Shown: positions 7,869-15,842, counted from the first letter of the stretch. The stretch: 30,627 bases of DNA from CAZKVU01 sp964556475 (GCA_964556475.1 CAZKVU010000012.1:1-30627), one strand, 5' to 3'. The notes: generated from the letters alone by a model not told the origin. Program-made: numbers and translations.

Positions 7869-8495
7869 TTAGGTCCGCAGGCTCGTGAAGTTCGCCGGCG
7901 TCCGGTTGAAGGCGACCGCGCCCAGCAGCCGATCTTGGGTTCGGAACGCTACCTCGCTGCCGATCTGCATCGGGGTCGTCGTCCAGGCCACCGCGCCCAG
8001 CTCGTCGCGCGTGTAGAAAGCCACCAAGGCCGTCGAAGTCGTCAGGGGCGGGCTCGTCGAGCTCGCCAGGGTGAACAGGTTGATCGTCCGGTTGGCCAGG
8101 TTCGCGCTCGCCGCGATCTCGATCGTCATGGGCGGGCCGTTGGCCGTCAGCAGAGTCGTCCAGGGTGTCGCGCCGCTCAGGCTCGCCAGGCAGAAGGTGG
8201 GCGGGCCGCTGGCCGTCGCGAAGATGGTGCCGTTCTGGTCGTAGAAGCCGGTCATCGCCAGGTTCGTGGTCGCCACGCCGTCGTTCGCGTAGATCGCCAC
8301 CTGCTGGCCCTCGGAGTACGTCGTACCGGTCGTCGCGAGCTGCATGCCCATGCCACCGAAGCCGTCGGTCAGGTGCATGTTCGCGACCGTCGCGTTCTGG
8401 TTCATCGCGCCCATGGCGTGGGTCTGCGTCGCGGCCGCGCCGGCCAGCAGGACCATCAGCACCATCAAGGCACAGAGTGTGAGGCGTCGCCTCAT
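7869..8495 (-). CDS. Secreted Thr/Ala-rich protein of island 1, unknown family
   Basis: 208 aa from the ATG at 8495. The start is chosen because AAGGAG lies 6 nt upstream and because the protein then begins with a textbook signal peptide: MRRR, a hydrophobic core (about 5-20) and a likely cleavage after THA near residue 28. An upstream in-frame start at 8681 would bury the signal. The mature part is rich in Thr, Ala, Gly and Asn, has few charges and one Cys, and alternates in a beta-strand-like manner (several A-x-Y/F and V-x-F segments). It may be a small beta-sandwich; no family is recognised. Base composition is strikingly GC-rich: by hand, 8041-8100 is 41/60 G+C against 24/60 for 9241-9300 in metG. 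Long frames on the opposite strand are Arg/Gly/Ser-rich shadows. Confidence 0.65.
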   Translation of the reverse strand: MRRRLTLCALMVLMVLLAGAAATQTHAMGAMNQNATVANMHLTDGFGGMGMQLATTGTTYSEGQQVAIYANDGVATTNLAMTGFYDQNGTIFATASGPPTFCLASLSGATPWTTLLTANGPPMTIEIAASANLANRTINLFTLASSTSPPLTTSTALVAFYTRDELGAVAWTTTPMQIGSEVAFRTQDRLLGAVAFNRTPANFTSLRT

Positions 8496-8539
8496 GAGCT
8501 TCTCCTTGAGATTCACTCGTGTTGGGTCAAGATCGATCC

Positions 8540-8584
8540 AAACAACTGTCGTGTTGTTTAACGTCCCCAGTTGCGTTTGGGACG
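8540..8584 (-). promoter_or_regulatory. Two hairpins in the 5' leader of the island 1 transcript
   Basis: Perfect 7-bp hairpin with arms 8540-8546/8553-8559 (AAACAAC/GTTGTTT) and a 6-bp hairpin with arms 8562-8567/8579-8584. Both lie in the roughly 150-nt leader before the SD of the secreted-protein gene and could control its translation. Confidence 0.45.
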
Positions 8585-8653
8585 GAGGACTGAACCTCAT
8601 GCTAGTTGTCCGGTGGACTCTCCTCTCAGGTTGGGTAAATAGGGTATGTATAG

Positions 8654-8681
8654 ATTGTAGACCTCCAGAAATAATCATCAA
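8654..8681 (-). promoter_or_regulatory. Promoter of island 1
   Basis: On the minus strand: -35 TTGATG (8681-8676), 16-bp spacer, -10 TACAAT (8659-8654), predicted start near 8647. The -10 lies in the left arm of an inverted repeat TAGATTGTAG/CTACAATCTA (8651-8660 and 8699-8708), which could be an operator or an insertion boundary. Confidence 0.5.
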
Positions 8682-8840
8682 ATATTATTTATGTAAGACT
8701 ACAATCTAACGTACCATCTATTAATTTGGTTTTTTGTTCATCAATTGCCGATCTGTCAAAGTGCAAGTCTGAAGTCGCATGAAAGCAAGCTTATAGCTTT
8801 ATGCAAAATCACACTTAAAACATACAAATATAATTGGCTC

Positions 8841-8905
8841 AAAAAAAGCACCCTTCAGCAGGGTGCGTTAATTCGCATTTGGGGTGTAAATACACCCAGC
8901 CTATA
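8841..8905 (-). ncRNA. Candidate small RNA divergent from metG
   Basis: On the minus strand a promoter (8940-8912) is followed by about 65 nt with two hairpins: GGGTGT-ATTT-ACACCC (8897-8882) and a terminator hairpin GCACCC-TGCTGAA-GGGTGC (8866-8848) followed by seven T (8847-8841). There is no start codon with a useful frame between them. The layout promoter, 5' hairpin, single-stranded linker, terminator is that of a bacterial sRNA. Its target is unknown. It begins about 80 nt from the metG start on the other strand. Confidence 0.5.
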
Positions 8906-8911
8906 TTCTGT

Positions 8912-8940
8912 ACTATACCTCTCTGTGGCCATAAAATCAA
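8912..8940 (-). promoter_or_regulatory. Promoter of the candidate small RNA
   Basis: Minus strand: -35 TTGATT (8940-8935), 17-bp spacer, -10 TATAGT (8917-8912). Confidence 0.45.
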
Positions 8941-8972
8941 GTGTTTTTCGTGCTCAAATTAATCAATCAAGC

Positions 8973-8981
8973 TGTTATACT
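8973..8981 (+). promoter_or_regulatory. Extended -10 promoter of metG
   Basis: TG-T-TATACT, 6 nt before the metG ATG; leaderless. It supports starting metG at 8988 rather than at an upstream in-frame ATG at 8745. Confidence 0.6.
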
Positions 8982-8987
8982 ACTCTC

Positions 8988-10547
8988 ATGCCAAAGTTTT
9001 ACATCACAACCGCTATTCCGTATGTCAATGCGAAACCGCATATCGGTCATGCGTTGGAATTTGTTGAGTGTGATGTGATTGCTCGTTATCATCGTCTAAA
9101 CGGCGAAGACACAGCTCTTCTTTCCGGTGCCGATGAGAATGCACTTAAAAACGTCCAGGCAGCCGAAACAGCGGGTATTCCGATTCAATCATTTGTCGAT
9201 CAAAACGCCGATAGCTTTATCGAACTCGCAAAAGCCTACAATGTCCAGATTGATTTTTTCCAAAAGGGGAGCGATCAAAAAACACATTTTCCGGCAAGTC
9301 AGACATTATGGGAAAAATGTAAAGCAGCAGGCGACATTTATCAAAAAGAATATGAAGGGTTGTATTGTGTTGGATGTGAAACATTTTATACCAAAGATGA
9401 ACTGAATGAAAACGGGGAATGTTTTCTTCACCCGGGCAAACCAATTCAAACAGTCAAAGAAACAAACTATTTCTTCAAGCTATCACGATATCAGGAACAG
9501 CTTATCAAACTTATTTCAGAAAATACCTATGCAGTTTATCCAGAAGCTCGCAAAAATGAAGTTCTTGGTTTTCTCAAAGAGCCACTTTTAGATATAAGTA
9601 TTTCTCGATCAAATGAACGGGCACGGAATTGGGGCGTCCCGGTGCCAGGTGATGATTCTCAGCGTATGTATGTCTGGTTTGATGCGCTGAATATTTACCA
9701 GTCAGGGGTTGGTTTTGGCTGGGATGAAGCGCTATATAAAAAATGGTGGCCGGCAGATGTACATGTTATTGGAAAAGACATTTTGAGATTTCATGCGGTG
9801 TATTGGCCCGCGTTTCTTATGTCGGCACAATTACCTCTGCCAAAGCAGCTTTTTGTTCATGGATTCGTGACATCAGAAGGCCAAAAAATGAGCAAGACAT
9901 TAGGAAACGTCATTGACCCGCACGAATTTTTACAGGAATATGGCCTTGATGCGGTTCGGTATTATCTGCTTCGGGAAATTCCCGCAGGTAATGATGGAGA
10001 TATTTCCCATGATCGCTTCAAGGAGCTCTATAATGCTGATCTGGCAAATGGGATTGGCAACCTTATTTCTCGTGTATTAGCGCTTATTCAAAAGAATTGT
10101 GATGGTGTGGTACCAACAATTGACAAAGATCCAGATACACATCCACTCCGAGTTGACCCCAACATACATAACTGGAAAAAGTCTTGGGCAGATATTGATA
10201 AATTTGTTCCAGAGTATCGCTTTAACGAAGCACTAGAATCTATTATGAAATTTGTTACTGCCGCAAATAAATATCTTAATGAAACTGAGCCATGGAAGCT
10301 TGTATCGTCAGATAGAAAAGAGTTTGAATGGGTAATGTATGGGCTTTTAGATGGCCTTCATCAGCTTTCCTGGCAGCTCTATCCATTCCTTCCAGACACC
10401 GCTATTTCCATTGCACAACGCCTCGAAATCGAAAAACTTTTGGTGGATCAGCCGCATTATAACGACAGTTGGACAAATATAACACCTGGAGCAAAAATAA
10501 CGTTAGGTGAGTCACTTTTCCCAAGAATTGGATCAAAAATTCAATAG
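8988..10547 (+). CDS. metG: Methionyl-tRNA synthetase
   Basis: 519 aa. Class I synthetase that charges tRNA-Met. The start is fixed by the conserved N-terminus (FYITTAIPYVNA) and by the promoter 6 nt upstream; the open frame extends further but the added residues are not MetRS-like. HIGH is present at 18-21 and KMSKT at 300-304. The connective domain has a single zinc-knuckle-like set, C127-x2-C130 and C145-x2-H148. The anticodon-binding helical domain fills about 370-519. The C-terminal tRNA-binding (EMAP-like) domain found in longer MetRS proteins is absent, which is common in compact genomes. Confidence 0.97.
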   Translation: MPKFYITTAIPYVNAKPHIGHALEFVECDVIARYHRLNGEDTALLSGADENALKNVQAAETAGIPIQSFVDQNADSFIELAKAYNVQIDFFQKGSDQKTHFPASQTLWEKCKAAGDIYQKEYEGLYCVGCETFYTKDELNENGECFLHPGKPIQTVKETNYFFKLSRYQEQLIKLISENTYAVYPEARKNEVLGFLKEPLLDISISRSNERARNWGVPVPGDDSQRMYVWFDALNIYQSGVGFGWDEALYKKWWPADVHVIGKDILRFHAVYWPAFLMSAQLPLPKQLFVHGFVTSEGQKMSKTLGNVIDPHEFLQEYGLDAVRYYLLREIPAGNDGDISHDRFKELYNADLANGIGNLISRVLALIQKNCDGVVPTIDKDPDTHPLRVDPNIHNWKKSWADIDKFVPEYRFNEALESIMKFVTAANKYLNETEPWKLVSSDRKEFEWVMYGLLDGLHQLSWQLYPFLPDTAISIAQRLEIEKLLVDQPHYNDSWTNITPGAKITLGESLFPRIGSKIQ

Positions 10548-10574
10548 AAAATTCAACAATCTTTTGCAAATAGT

Positions 10575-10602
10575 TTGAAATTCCTTTTGAGAGGAGTATT
10601 AT
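10575..10602 (+). promoter_or_regulatory. Promoter of the RDD protein gene
   Basis: -35 TTGAAA (10575-10580), 16-bp spacer, -10 TATTAT (10597-10602), then 6 nt to the ATG at 10609. The GAGGAG inside the spacer is too far upstream of the ATG to be a usual SD and would not be transcribed. Confidence 0.55.
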
Positions 10603-10608
10603 AAATAT

Positions 10609-11103
10609 ATGGAACAACAAGCAAATACCCCACCAACCACTCAGCCAGTTCAACCAGCTCAACCAGCAGCACAATCTCAGCAAGGTTCGACCCATACATA
10701 TGCCTCTTTTGGACAAAGATTGATTGCGGCTCTTATTGACGGACTGGTCGTATTCGCAGTGCAATTTGTACTCACAATGCCATTTCCAAAGACAGCTCCA
10801 GGAGTTCAGCCAACAACCGGTGCAATGATCGCTCAAATGCTCGGAACCTTATTTGCACTTATATATTATGTGTACTTCATATATAAAGAGGGAGCAACAC
10901 CAGGAAAAAAGGTAATGAAAATTCGTGTTGTGCGGGAAGATGGACAGCCGCTTACTGTTATCGGTGCTATCTTGAGAGAAGTTGTCGGCAAAGCAGTATC
11001 TGGAATAGTTTTCGGTCTTGGGTATCTCTGGGTTTTATGGGACAAAAAGAAGCAAGCCTGGCATGATAAGATTGCCGGCACAGTTGTTATCAAGACAGGA
11101 TAA
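10609..11103 (+). CDS. RDD-family membrane protein
   Basis: 164 aa. A Gln/Pro-rich polar N-terminus (1-28) precedes the RDD domain: F-G-x-R-x-x-A-x-x-x-D at about 34-44 in the first membrane helix, a second helix near 70-90, then TPGKK-x-x-KIRVV (about 101-112), a third helix near 125-145, and the closing D-K-K-x-QAWHDKIAGT. RDD proteins are small inner-membrane proteins; some are linked to Na+/H+ antiport, but most are uncharacterised. It is convergent with the PBP2 gene, with 33 bp between the stops and no clear terminator. Confidence 0.9.
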   Translation: MEQQANTPPTTQPVQPAQPAAQSQQGSTHTYASFGQRLIAALIDGLVVFAVQFVLTMPFPKTAPGVQPTTGAMIAQMLGTLFALIYYVYFIYKEGATPGKKVMKIRVVREDGQPLTVIGAILREVVGKAVSGIVFGLGYLWVLWDKKKQAWHDKIAGTVVIKTG

Positions 11104-11136
11104 ACCTAACGCTTTTGCAGGATTACTGTAAGACTT

Positions 11137-12807
11137 TTACTCTATAAAGAATTTCGTGAGTACTTCTTTTGCTATTGGAGCAGCTACGTCTGATCCTTCA
11201 CCGCCATTTTCAACCATAACCGTCACGACGATTTGAGGGTTATCAAACGGAGCAAAAATAGTAAACCATGCATGAGGATGTTTATCTACGCCATGAGATT
11301 CAGCAGTCCCAGTTTTACAGCCAACATACATCCGTTCACCATGAACCATAAATTCAAAAAATGGATAGGCAGTTCCACCAGCTTCGCAAGCCCGTTTCAT
11401 TCCCTCTCGCACCGTATCGAGTGTTTCCTGATGTAAATCCATGTTTTTACATTTGGGCTTATCTGATGAGAGCAAAAGTCTGTTTTCATATGCATCAAGT
11501 TTTAATAATTGAGGATCACAAAGCTTGCCGCCATTTGCAAAAACCGTCGTCATCTTTGCCATTTGTATAGGAGTTACTAACATATATCCCTGACCGATCG
11601 ACATATTGTACGTGTCTCCTAAAAACCATCGTTCGCCAATTTTTTCCTGCTTCCAGAAATCAGAAGGAACCAAACCAGTTACATCGTTCAATTCAATGCC
11701 AGACTGATGGCCAAGACCAAATTTTTCTGACCAACTTCGCAAATGTTCATATGTTAATTTTTCACCGAGTTTGTAAAAATAAATATCATTTGAACGCTGC
11801 AAGCCTTTCAGCATATCGACCTGACCATCTGTTCTTCCATATTTTGTAAATAACCAGTTGCGGAATTTAATTGGCCCTGCTTCAATAAATCCATTATCAG
11901 TAATTGTGTCAGTGGGTGAAATCACTTTTTCCTCCAATCCAGCCGTTGCAACAATTGGCTTGAAAACTGATCCAGGAGGATATACTCCTTGCAAGGCTCT
12001 GCTAAATAAGGGCTTATTAATATCTTTTACATATTTTCGAATAGCATCTTTGTTTTCATCCTCAAAATCTTGAGAATTAAAACTGGGGTATGAGAGGAGC
12101 ATAATAACTTCACCAGTTTTTGGATCAAGAGCAACAACTGCGATGTGTTTTTCAGATAAGTCATCAATCGTTGTATGGATTTCGTTGTTTTTAATTTTTT
12201 CATATATATATTGCTGAAGGTCTGCATCGAGTGCGAGTTTGACTGACTTTCCATCAACAGGATCAATCTCTGACATGGTTTTGAGATATGTTCCCATTGC
12301 ATCGATCTCGATAAGTTTTTTGCCTTTTTTTGGCCGGACATGACATTCAAAAATATTCTCAATCCCGAATCGACCAATTTTATCGTTGTACATTAATTTA
12401 AATTCACACGCGTCTGATGTGAAGTCTTCTTTTGCAGCCTTTTGCCGATAGCCGATGACATTTCCAAGCGCCTCTCCATAACTATATTTTCTGATATATC
12501 CTGGCGCCGCATCTTTCTTTTTTGGAGGATTTTTTTGAGAAAAAGCTATTTCTTTATTATGTCGATCAAGAATATTTCCTCTGCTTCCCTCGATAACAAT
12601 TTCTTTAATGCGATTATTTTCTGCTGCATCTTTGTAATATGTTCCTTTTACAACTGTTAAATGAAAAAGCCGCCCGATAAGCAGGAAAAGTGCAATAAGA
12701 AATCCAAACGGAATAAGGTAAATTCGCAGGGACTCTCGGAAGGAATTGCTCTGGACGAAGTTAATATTATTCCGGGCTTTATAGAATGGAGCAAGTTTCC
12801 GGTTCAT
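11137..12807 (-). CDS. mrdA: Penicillin-binding protein 2 (peptidoglycan transpeptidase)
   Basis: 556 aa, somewhat shorter than typical PBP2. A membrane anchor at about 28-50 is followed by the PBP-dimer domain (R-G-N-I-LDR at 76-82) and the transpeptidase domain. Its catalytic motifs are S280-x-x-K283 in YPPGSVFKP, S339-N-D341 in RSNDIYFY (the SxN motif, Asp form as often seen in PBP2), and K498-T-G500 in GCKTGTAE. It cross-links peptidoglycan during elongation. A PBP2 rather than a PBP3 assignment rests on the SxD form and the short C-terminus. The -10 TATAAT lies 11 nt before the start, and a palindrome overlaps the -35 region shared with the divergent gene. Confidence 0.9.
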   Translation of the reverse strand: MNRKLAPFYKARNNINFVQSNSFRESLRIYLIPFGFLIALFLLIGRLFHLTVVKGTYYKDAAENNRIKEIVIEGSRGNILDRHNKEIAFSQKNPPKKKDAAPGYIRKYSYGEALGNVIGYRQKAAKEDFTSDACEFKLMYNDKIGRFGIENIFECHVRPKKGKKLIEIDAMGTYLKTMSEIDPVDGKSVKLALDADLQQYIYEKIKNNEIHTTIDDLSEKHIAVVALDPKTGEVIMLLSYPSFNSQDFEDENKDAIRKYVKDINKPLFSRALQGVYPPGSVFKPIVATAGLEEKVISPTDTITDNGFIEAGPIKFRNWLFTKYGRTDGQVDMLKGLQRSNDIYFYKLGEKLTYEHLRSWSEKFGLGHQSGIELNDVTGLVPSDFWKQEKIGERWFLGDTYNMSIGQGYMLVTPIQMAKMTTVFANGGKLCDPQLLKLDAYENRLLLSSDKPKCKNMDLHQETLDTVREGMKRACEAGGTAYPFFEFMVHGERMYVGCKTGTAESHGVDKHPHAWFTIFAPFDNPQIVVTVMVENGGEGSDVAAPIAKEVLTKFFIE

Positions 12808-12818
12808 ACGTACGGATC

Positions 12819-12867
12819 ATTATACTATAGTTTGATTTATCAAACTTCTGCGCTACTGCGTTATAAT
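12819..12867. promoter_or_regulatory. Divergent promoter region with palindromic operator candidate
   Basis: Minus-strand -10 (TATAAT, 12824-12819) serves PBP2. Plus-strand -10 (TATAAT, 12862-12867) lies 6 nt before the ATG at 12874. Between them sits AGTTTGAT-TT-ATCAAACT (12829-12846), a perfect 8-bp inverted repeat that covers both expected -35 positions. A regulator bound here could control both genes. Confidence 0.5.
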
Positions 12868-12873
12868 AAAAAC

Positions 12874-14634
12874 ATGCGCTTTCTTTTCAGGATGATCCGA
12901 CACATATTTATATGGCTTTTTGCTATTATTGTTGTTGCTTCGGCAGCCATTCAGGTGGCCCCATCATCCATTGCACAATTTAGTGGTGATAATAATAAAA
13001 TTGGTGTACATCTTATTTCACCAACTGATGATGAAATTCGTGATGCCTGTCGGAGTCTTGTCAACATAAACACCGCCACGTCTGATGAAGCATCTGGAGG
13101 AAAGCTAACATTAACGCTGGTTAAAAATCACATCGACAAGGAAACATTACAGCGCTACCACGATATCGCTCGTGAGGAAGGGTGTGTTTTTATTCATCCA
13201 ATTAAGAATTCATTCGCAGATCCATATTGGAAACCCCTTGACCAATCAACCATCGATTTTTTTGAAAAAATATTCAAGGACTTGCGGCCATCTTCTAAGT
13301 ATTTATATGTCGTTCTTGGCAACGAAGTGAATAGAGGAGATGAATGGGGTGGGACCTGTGATGGAGCAACATATGCTCGTATAGCAAAATCGGGTGCTGA
13401 GCAATTAAAAAAGGCTGTGCCTAATATCCAAATTGGTTTAGCAGGACTTGATGCATATGCTCCGCAGAGTGGTTTTTATTGTAGCCAGGAGTCTTTCCTC
13501 AAAGCAGCGCTAGAAGCTGAACCACGATTGATTGACGACGATATTGACTTTCAAGTTGTTCATGAATATCCAAATGCAGATATGACGGGTTCACTGCAAA
13601 ACATTTGGTTGAGCGAAAAACGCATCCTAAAAAACCTCGGTGTGTCAAAAGACTTGCCGGTTGTTATTTCAGAAATTGCATGGCGGAGACATCGCGGGTT
13701 GACTGCGGAGGCTTCGGCAAACAAATTGTATAACGCGCTTCAAAGTCTGGAAGATGAACCCAGTGTTTGGGCAATAACTCCATTTGTGTATAAATTCTGT
13801 GGAAGTCCATTCGATCAATTCTCACTATTGCAATGTAATGTTAAAACAGCGGCAGGTAATACCGTTGATGAACCAAACGCTGTTTTTGATGCGATAGCTG
13901 CTATTCCAAAAATTAAAGGTGATCCCGAGCACATACATGGAGCCGCGGTTCAGTTAAACGTTCCACAAGAAGTTATTGAAAATACTGATTATACATTTAC
14001 CTTAGAAGCTGTAAACAAAGGTACTGATATCTGGCGGGGAATATCCGGCGATTATGAATTGAAGCTGTTTGGGCCTTCTGATGCGCCTTCTGATGGGGTT
14101 CAGACCGGCAGCACTACCGGTTCACAACCTATTCGTTCATCATTTACCAGTTTTCATACTGTCAAACCAGATGGTACTCTGAGAACAAAAATGCGGATGA
14201 ACCCCGGAGATATTCAAGGGTGTCCATCATTTAATGGCGTTTTAATGCAGAATGGTCGAGTTGTTCTTGATTTATTTAGCTGGCAGCCATGTATTGTGCC
14301 CCATCCGGATGCTGTGTTACGGTTATTATCGTTCCCTGGAAATCCGTATAGCGGTGTTGGGGAAATACAAATTTTTGACATCAACGAAAAACTGGTTTTT
14401 CGTCAGCAGGTTTCAGTTTCTGAAGGTGTAGCAAATGTACCACAGGTACGTGGAGTCCGTTTCGAAGGTGAGTATCGAATTGTGTGGTTAAGTCCGGGGA
14501 ATCTCCCTGTTCAGATTACCAACGCACGATTCCATAAAGGACTTAACGAGTTTAAACCTCCCATGTTGTTGCCACTTGATTCAAATAAAGATGGCGCTTT
14601 GAGTTTGAGTGATATTTTGCAGGGATTTAAATAG
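12874..14634 (+). CDS. Secreted clan GH-A-like glycoside hydrolase with dockerin-like C-terminus
   Basis: 586 aa. The start at 12874 is supported by the -10 box 6 nt upstream and a signal peptide (hydrophobic 10-28, possible cleavage after IAQ near 35); the open frame extends 71 codons further over the PBP2 promoter. Residues 42-400 look like a TIM-barrel glycosidase of clan GH-A: VVLGNEVNRGDEWGG has the N150-E151 acid/base pair, and VVISEIAW has E267 as the likely nucleophile. The middle (about 430-540) appears to be beta-sandwich repeats. The last 22 residues hold an EF-hand-like D-x-N-x-D-G...D (D569, N571, D573, D580), which matches one half of a dockerin. Substrate unknown; a wall or extracellular glycan is inferred from secretion and from the divergent PBP2 gene. 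Confidence 0.7.
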   Translation: MRFLFRMIRHIFIWLFAIIVVASAAIQVAPSSIAQFSGDNNKIGVHLISPTDDEIRDACRSLVNINTATSDEASGGKLTLTLVKNHIDKETLQRYHDIAREEGCVFIHPIKNSFADPYWKPLDQSTIDFFEKIFKDLRPSSKYLYVVLGNEVNRGDEWGGTCDGATYARIAKSGAEQLKKAVPNIQIGLAGLDAYAPQSGFYCSQESFLKAALEAEPRLIDDDIDFQVVHEYPNADMTGSLQNIWLSEKRILKNLGVSKDLPVVISEIAWRRHRGLTAEASANKLYNALQSLEDEPSVWAITPFVYKFCGSPFDQFSLLQCNVKTAAGNTVDEPNAVFDAIAAIPKIKGDPEHIHGAAVQLNVPQEVIENTDYTFTLEAVNKGTDIWRGISGDYELKLFGPSDAPSDGVQTGSTTGSQPIRSSFTSFHTVKPDGTLRTKMRMNPGDIQGCPSFNGVLMQNGRVVLDLFSWQPCIVPHPDAVLRLLSFPGNPYSGVGEIQIFDINEKLVFRQQVSVSEGVANVPQVRGVRFEGEYRIVWLSPGNLPVQITNARFHKGLNEFKPPMLLPLDSNKDGALSLSDILQGFK

Positions 14635-14670
14635 GTCGCTGAAAGGCCCCCTCCAACTCAACCTACACGA

Positions 14671-15351
14671 TTACAGGAATTTTTCTCCGATGAGATCTTC
14701 AAGCTTGTGCAATGCTTCCTGCGGATCATTTTGACCAAGGTAACTACCTGGGCAAATAGCATCCGGAAGTTCTTTTTGCTGTAAAACAACTGCAAGTGTC
14801 TGATCGTTCATTGCTCCATCAAGAATAATTTTTCCATCATATCCGGCACTTCGCAATTCTTCAATTTTATTGAGTACATCAGGGAGAAACGGTTGTCCCT
14901 GTAACCCGGGTTGTACGGTCATAAGTTGTACCGTATCAAAGAGCTGAATTGCCTTCATATTGTCGGCAATGGTATCTTCTGGGTTGAGTGAAAGCCCTAA
15001 TTTAAAATTCGTATTCGGGATCGCATATAGATGGCGGGCAAGTGGTTGAAGGTGAATAAGCACCATTAAAACATTGACATATCTTTTAAGTTGATCGATT
15101 TTTACAAATTCCTGCTCAAAATTTTCTACCATCAAATGAAACTCAAAAGTTTTTTGCTCAACAGGAATAGTTAAAATTTTTGGATTTTGTTCAAATATCG
15201 CAATAATTTCATTAAGCTGCACTGTTCGTGTTTGTACAAAGACTCCATCTCCAATATCGATCTGACAATGATTAAAAACAGGAAGCAGTTTATTTAATTG
15301 ACCAAACAGAGCGACGCCGTTTGTTTCTAAAATTGAAGGATAAATTTGCAT
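14671..15351 (-). CDS. rpe: Ribulose-phosphate 3-epimerase-like TIM-barrel protein
   Basis: 226 aa, the usual length. Rpe interconverts ribulose-5-P and xylulose-5-P. The family pattern is visible but diverged: PSIL near the N-terminus, QIDIGDG at 30-36 where the family has H-x-D-x-MDG, FHLMV at about 71-75, VQPGLQGQPF for VNPGFGGQ-F, and ILDGAM for the IDGG segment. So three of the four metal ligands have counterparts (two Asp and one His), but the first His is Gln30. Its neighbour rpiB makes the pentose-phosphate assignment credible. The -10 TACAAT is 6 nt before the start, in the 27-nt gap after rpiB. The 3' end faces the GH-A-like gene with 36 bp between. Confidence 0.75.
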   Translation of the reverse strand: MQIYPSILETNGVALFGQLNKLLPVFNHCQIDIGDGVFVQTRTVQLNEIIAIFEQNPKILTIPVEQKTFEFHLMVENFEQEFVKIDQLKRYVNVLMVLIHLQPLARHLYAIPNTNFKLGLSLNPEDTIADNMKAIQLFDTVQLMTVQPGLQGQPFLPDVLNKIEELRSAGYDGKIILDGAMNDQTLAVVLQQKELPDAICPGSYLGQNDPQEALHKLEDLIGEKFL

Positions 15352-15357
15352 AGTGAT

Positions 15358-15363
15358 ATTGTA
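15358..15363 (-). promoter_or_regulatory. -10 box for the rpe-like gene
   Basis: TACAAT on the minus strand, 6 nt before the ATG at 15351. Confidence 0.45.
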
Positions 15364-15378
15364 TCTCCGCTGATGTAT

Positions 15379-15834
15379 TTATAGTTGATCTAACTTTTTT
15401 GCCCGACGGCTGTATTTTTCGTCCATTTTAGGCTTTGCCGCAATAAATGTTTCGATTAATTTTTCAGCTACTTCTTGAGAAAGTGTATCTGCTGAAAGCG
15501 CAAGAACATTTGTATGATCATTCTCCCTGCCATGAACCACATGATCAATAGTGTCGCTGTGACCAGCTCTAATACCTTTAAATCTATTTGCAGCAATAGC
15601 GACACCGATTCCCGAACCACACACGCCAATACCGATAGAATCAGAATCAGGGTGTTGATGCAATTCTTCCTGTAGTGCCTTCATTGCTGGAAATGCAAAA
15701 TCAACATAGTCATCAAGAGGTTCGTGTTGTGTATTGCCAAAATCTTCTACCGCATATCCTTTAGTTTTCAGCCAGTCAATAAGATGTTTTTTAAGTTCAA
15801 AACCGCGATGATCACCAAATATATAGATTTTCAT
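15379..15834 (-). CDS. rpiB: Ribose-5-phosphate isomerase B
   Basis: 151 aa, typical for RpiB/LacAB proteins. It interconverts ribose-5-P and ribulose-5-P. Family features are GDHRGFELK at 7-15, the catalytic-Cys loop G-VCGSGIGVAIAANR with C72, and the HGRENDHTNVLAL segment (101-113) that binds the phosphate and base. It is the first gene of a minus-strand pair with the rpe-like gene, so the two cover adjacent steps of the non-oxidative pentose phosphate pathway. Its -10 TATAAT is 8 nt upstream and overlaps the divergent promoter. Confidence 0.93.
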   Translation of the reverse strand: MKIYIFGDHRGFELKKHLIDWLKTKGYAVEDFGNTQHEPLDDYVDFAFPAMKALQEELHQHPDSDSIGIGVCGSGIGVAIAANRFKGIRAGHSDTIDHVVHGRENDHTNVLALSADTLSQEVAEKLIETFIAAKPKMDEKYSRRAKKLDQL

Positions 15835-15842
15835 TGTGAACT

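Noticed and set aside
8165..8482. Second plus-strand frame, 105 codons
   Set aside because: Extreme Arg/Ser/Gly composition typical of an antisense frame in GC-rich DNA.
7824..8561. Long plus-strand frame of 245 codons in island 1
   Set aside because: Arg/Gln/Gly-rich shadow of the GC-rich minus-strand gene; no SD, and the minus strand has a signal peptide, SD, promoter and terminators.
7295..8710. Island 1 as RNase P RNA, tmRNA, or group I/II intron
   Set aside because: The conserved core sequences of these RNAs were looked for on both strands and not seen.
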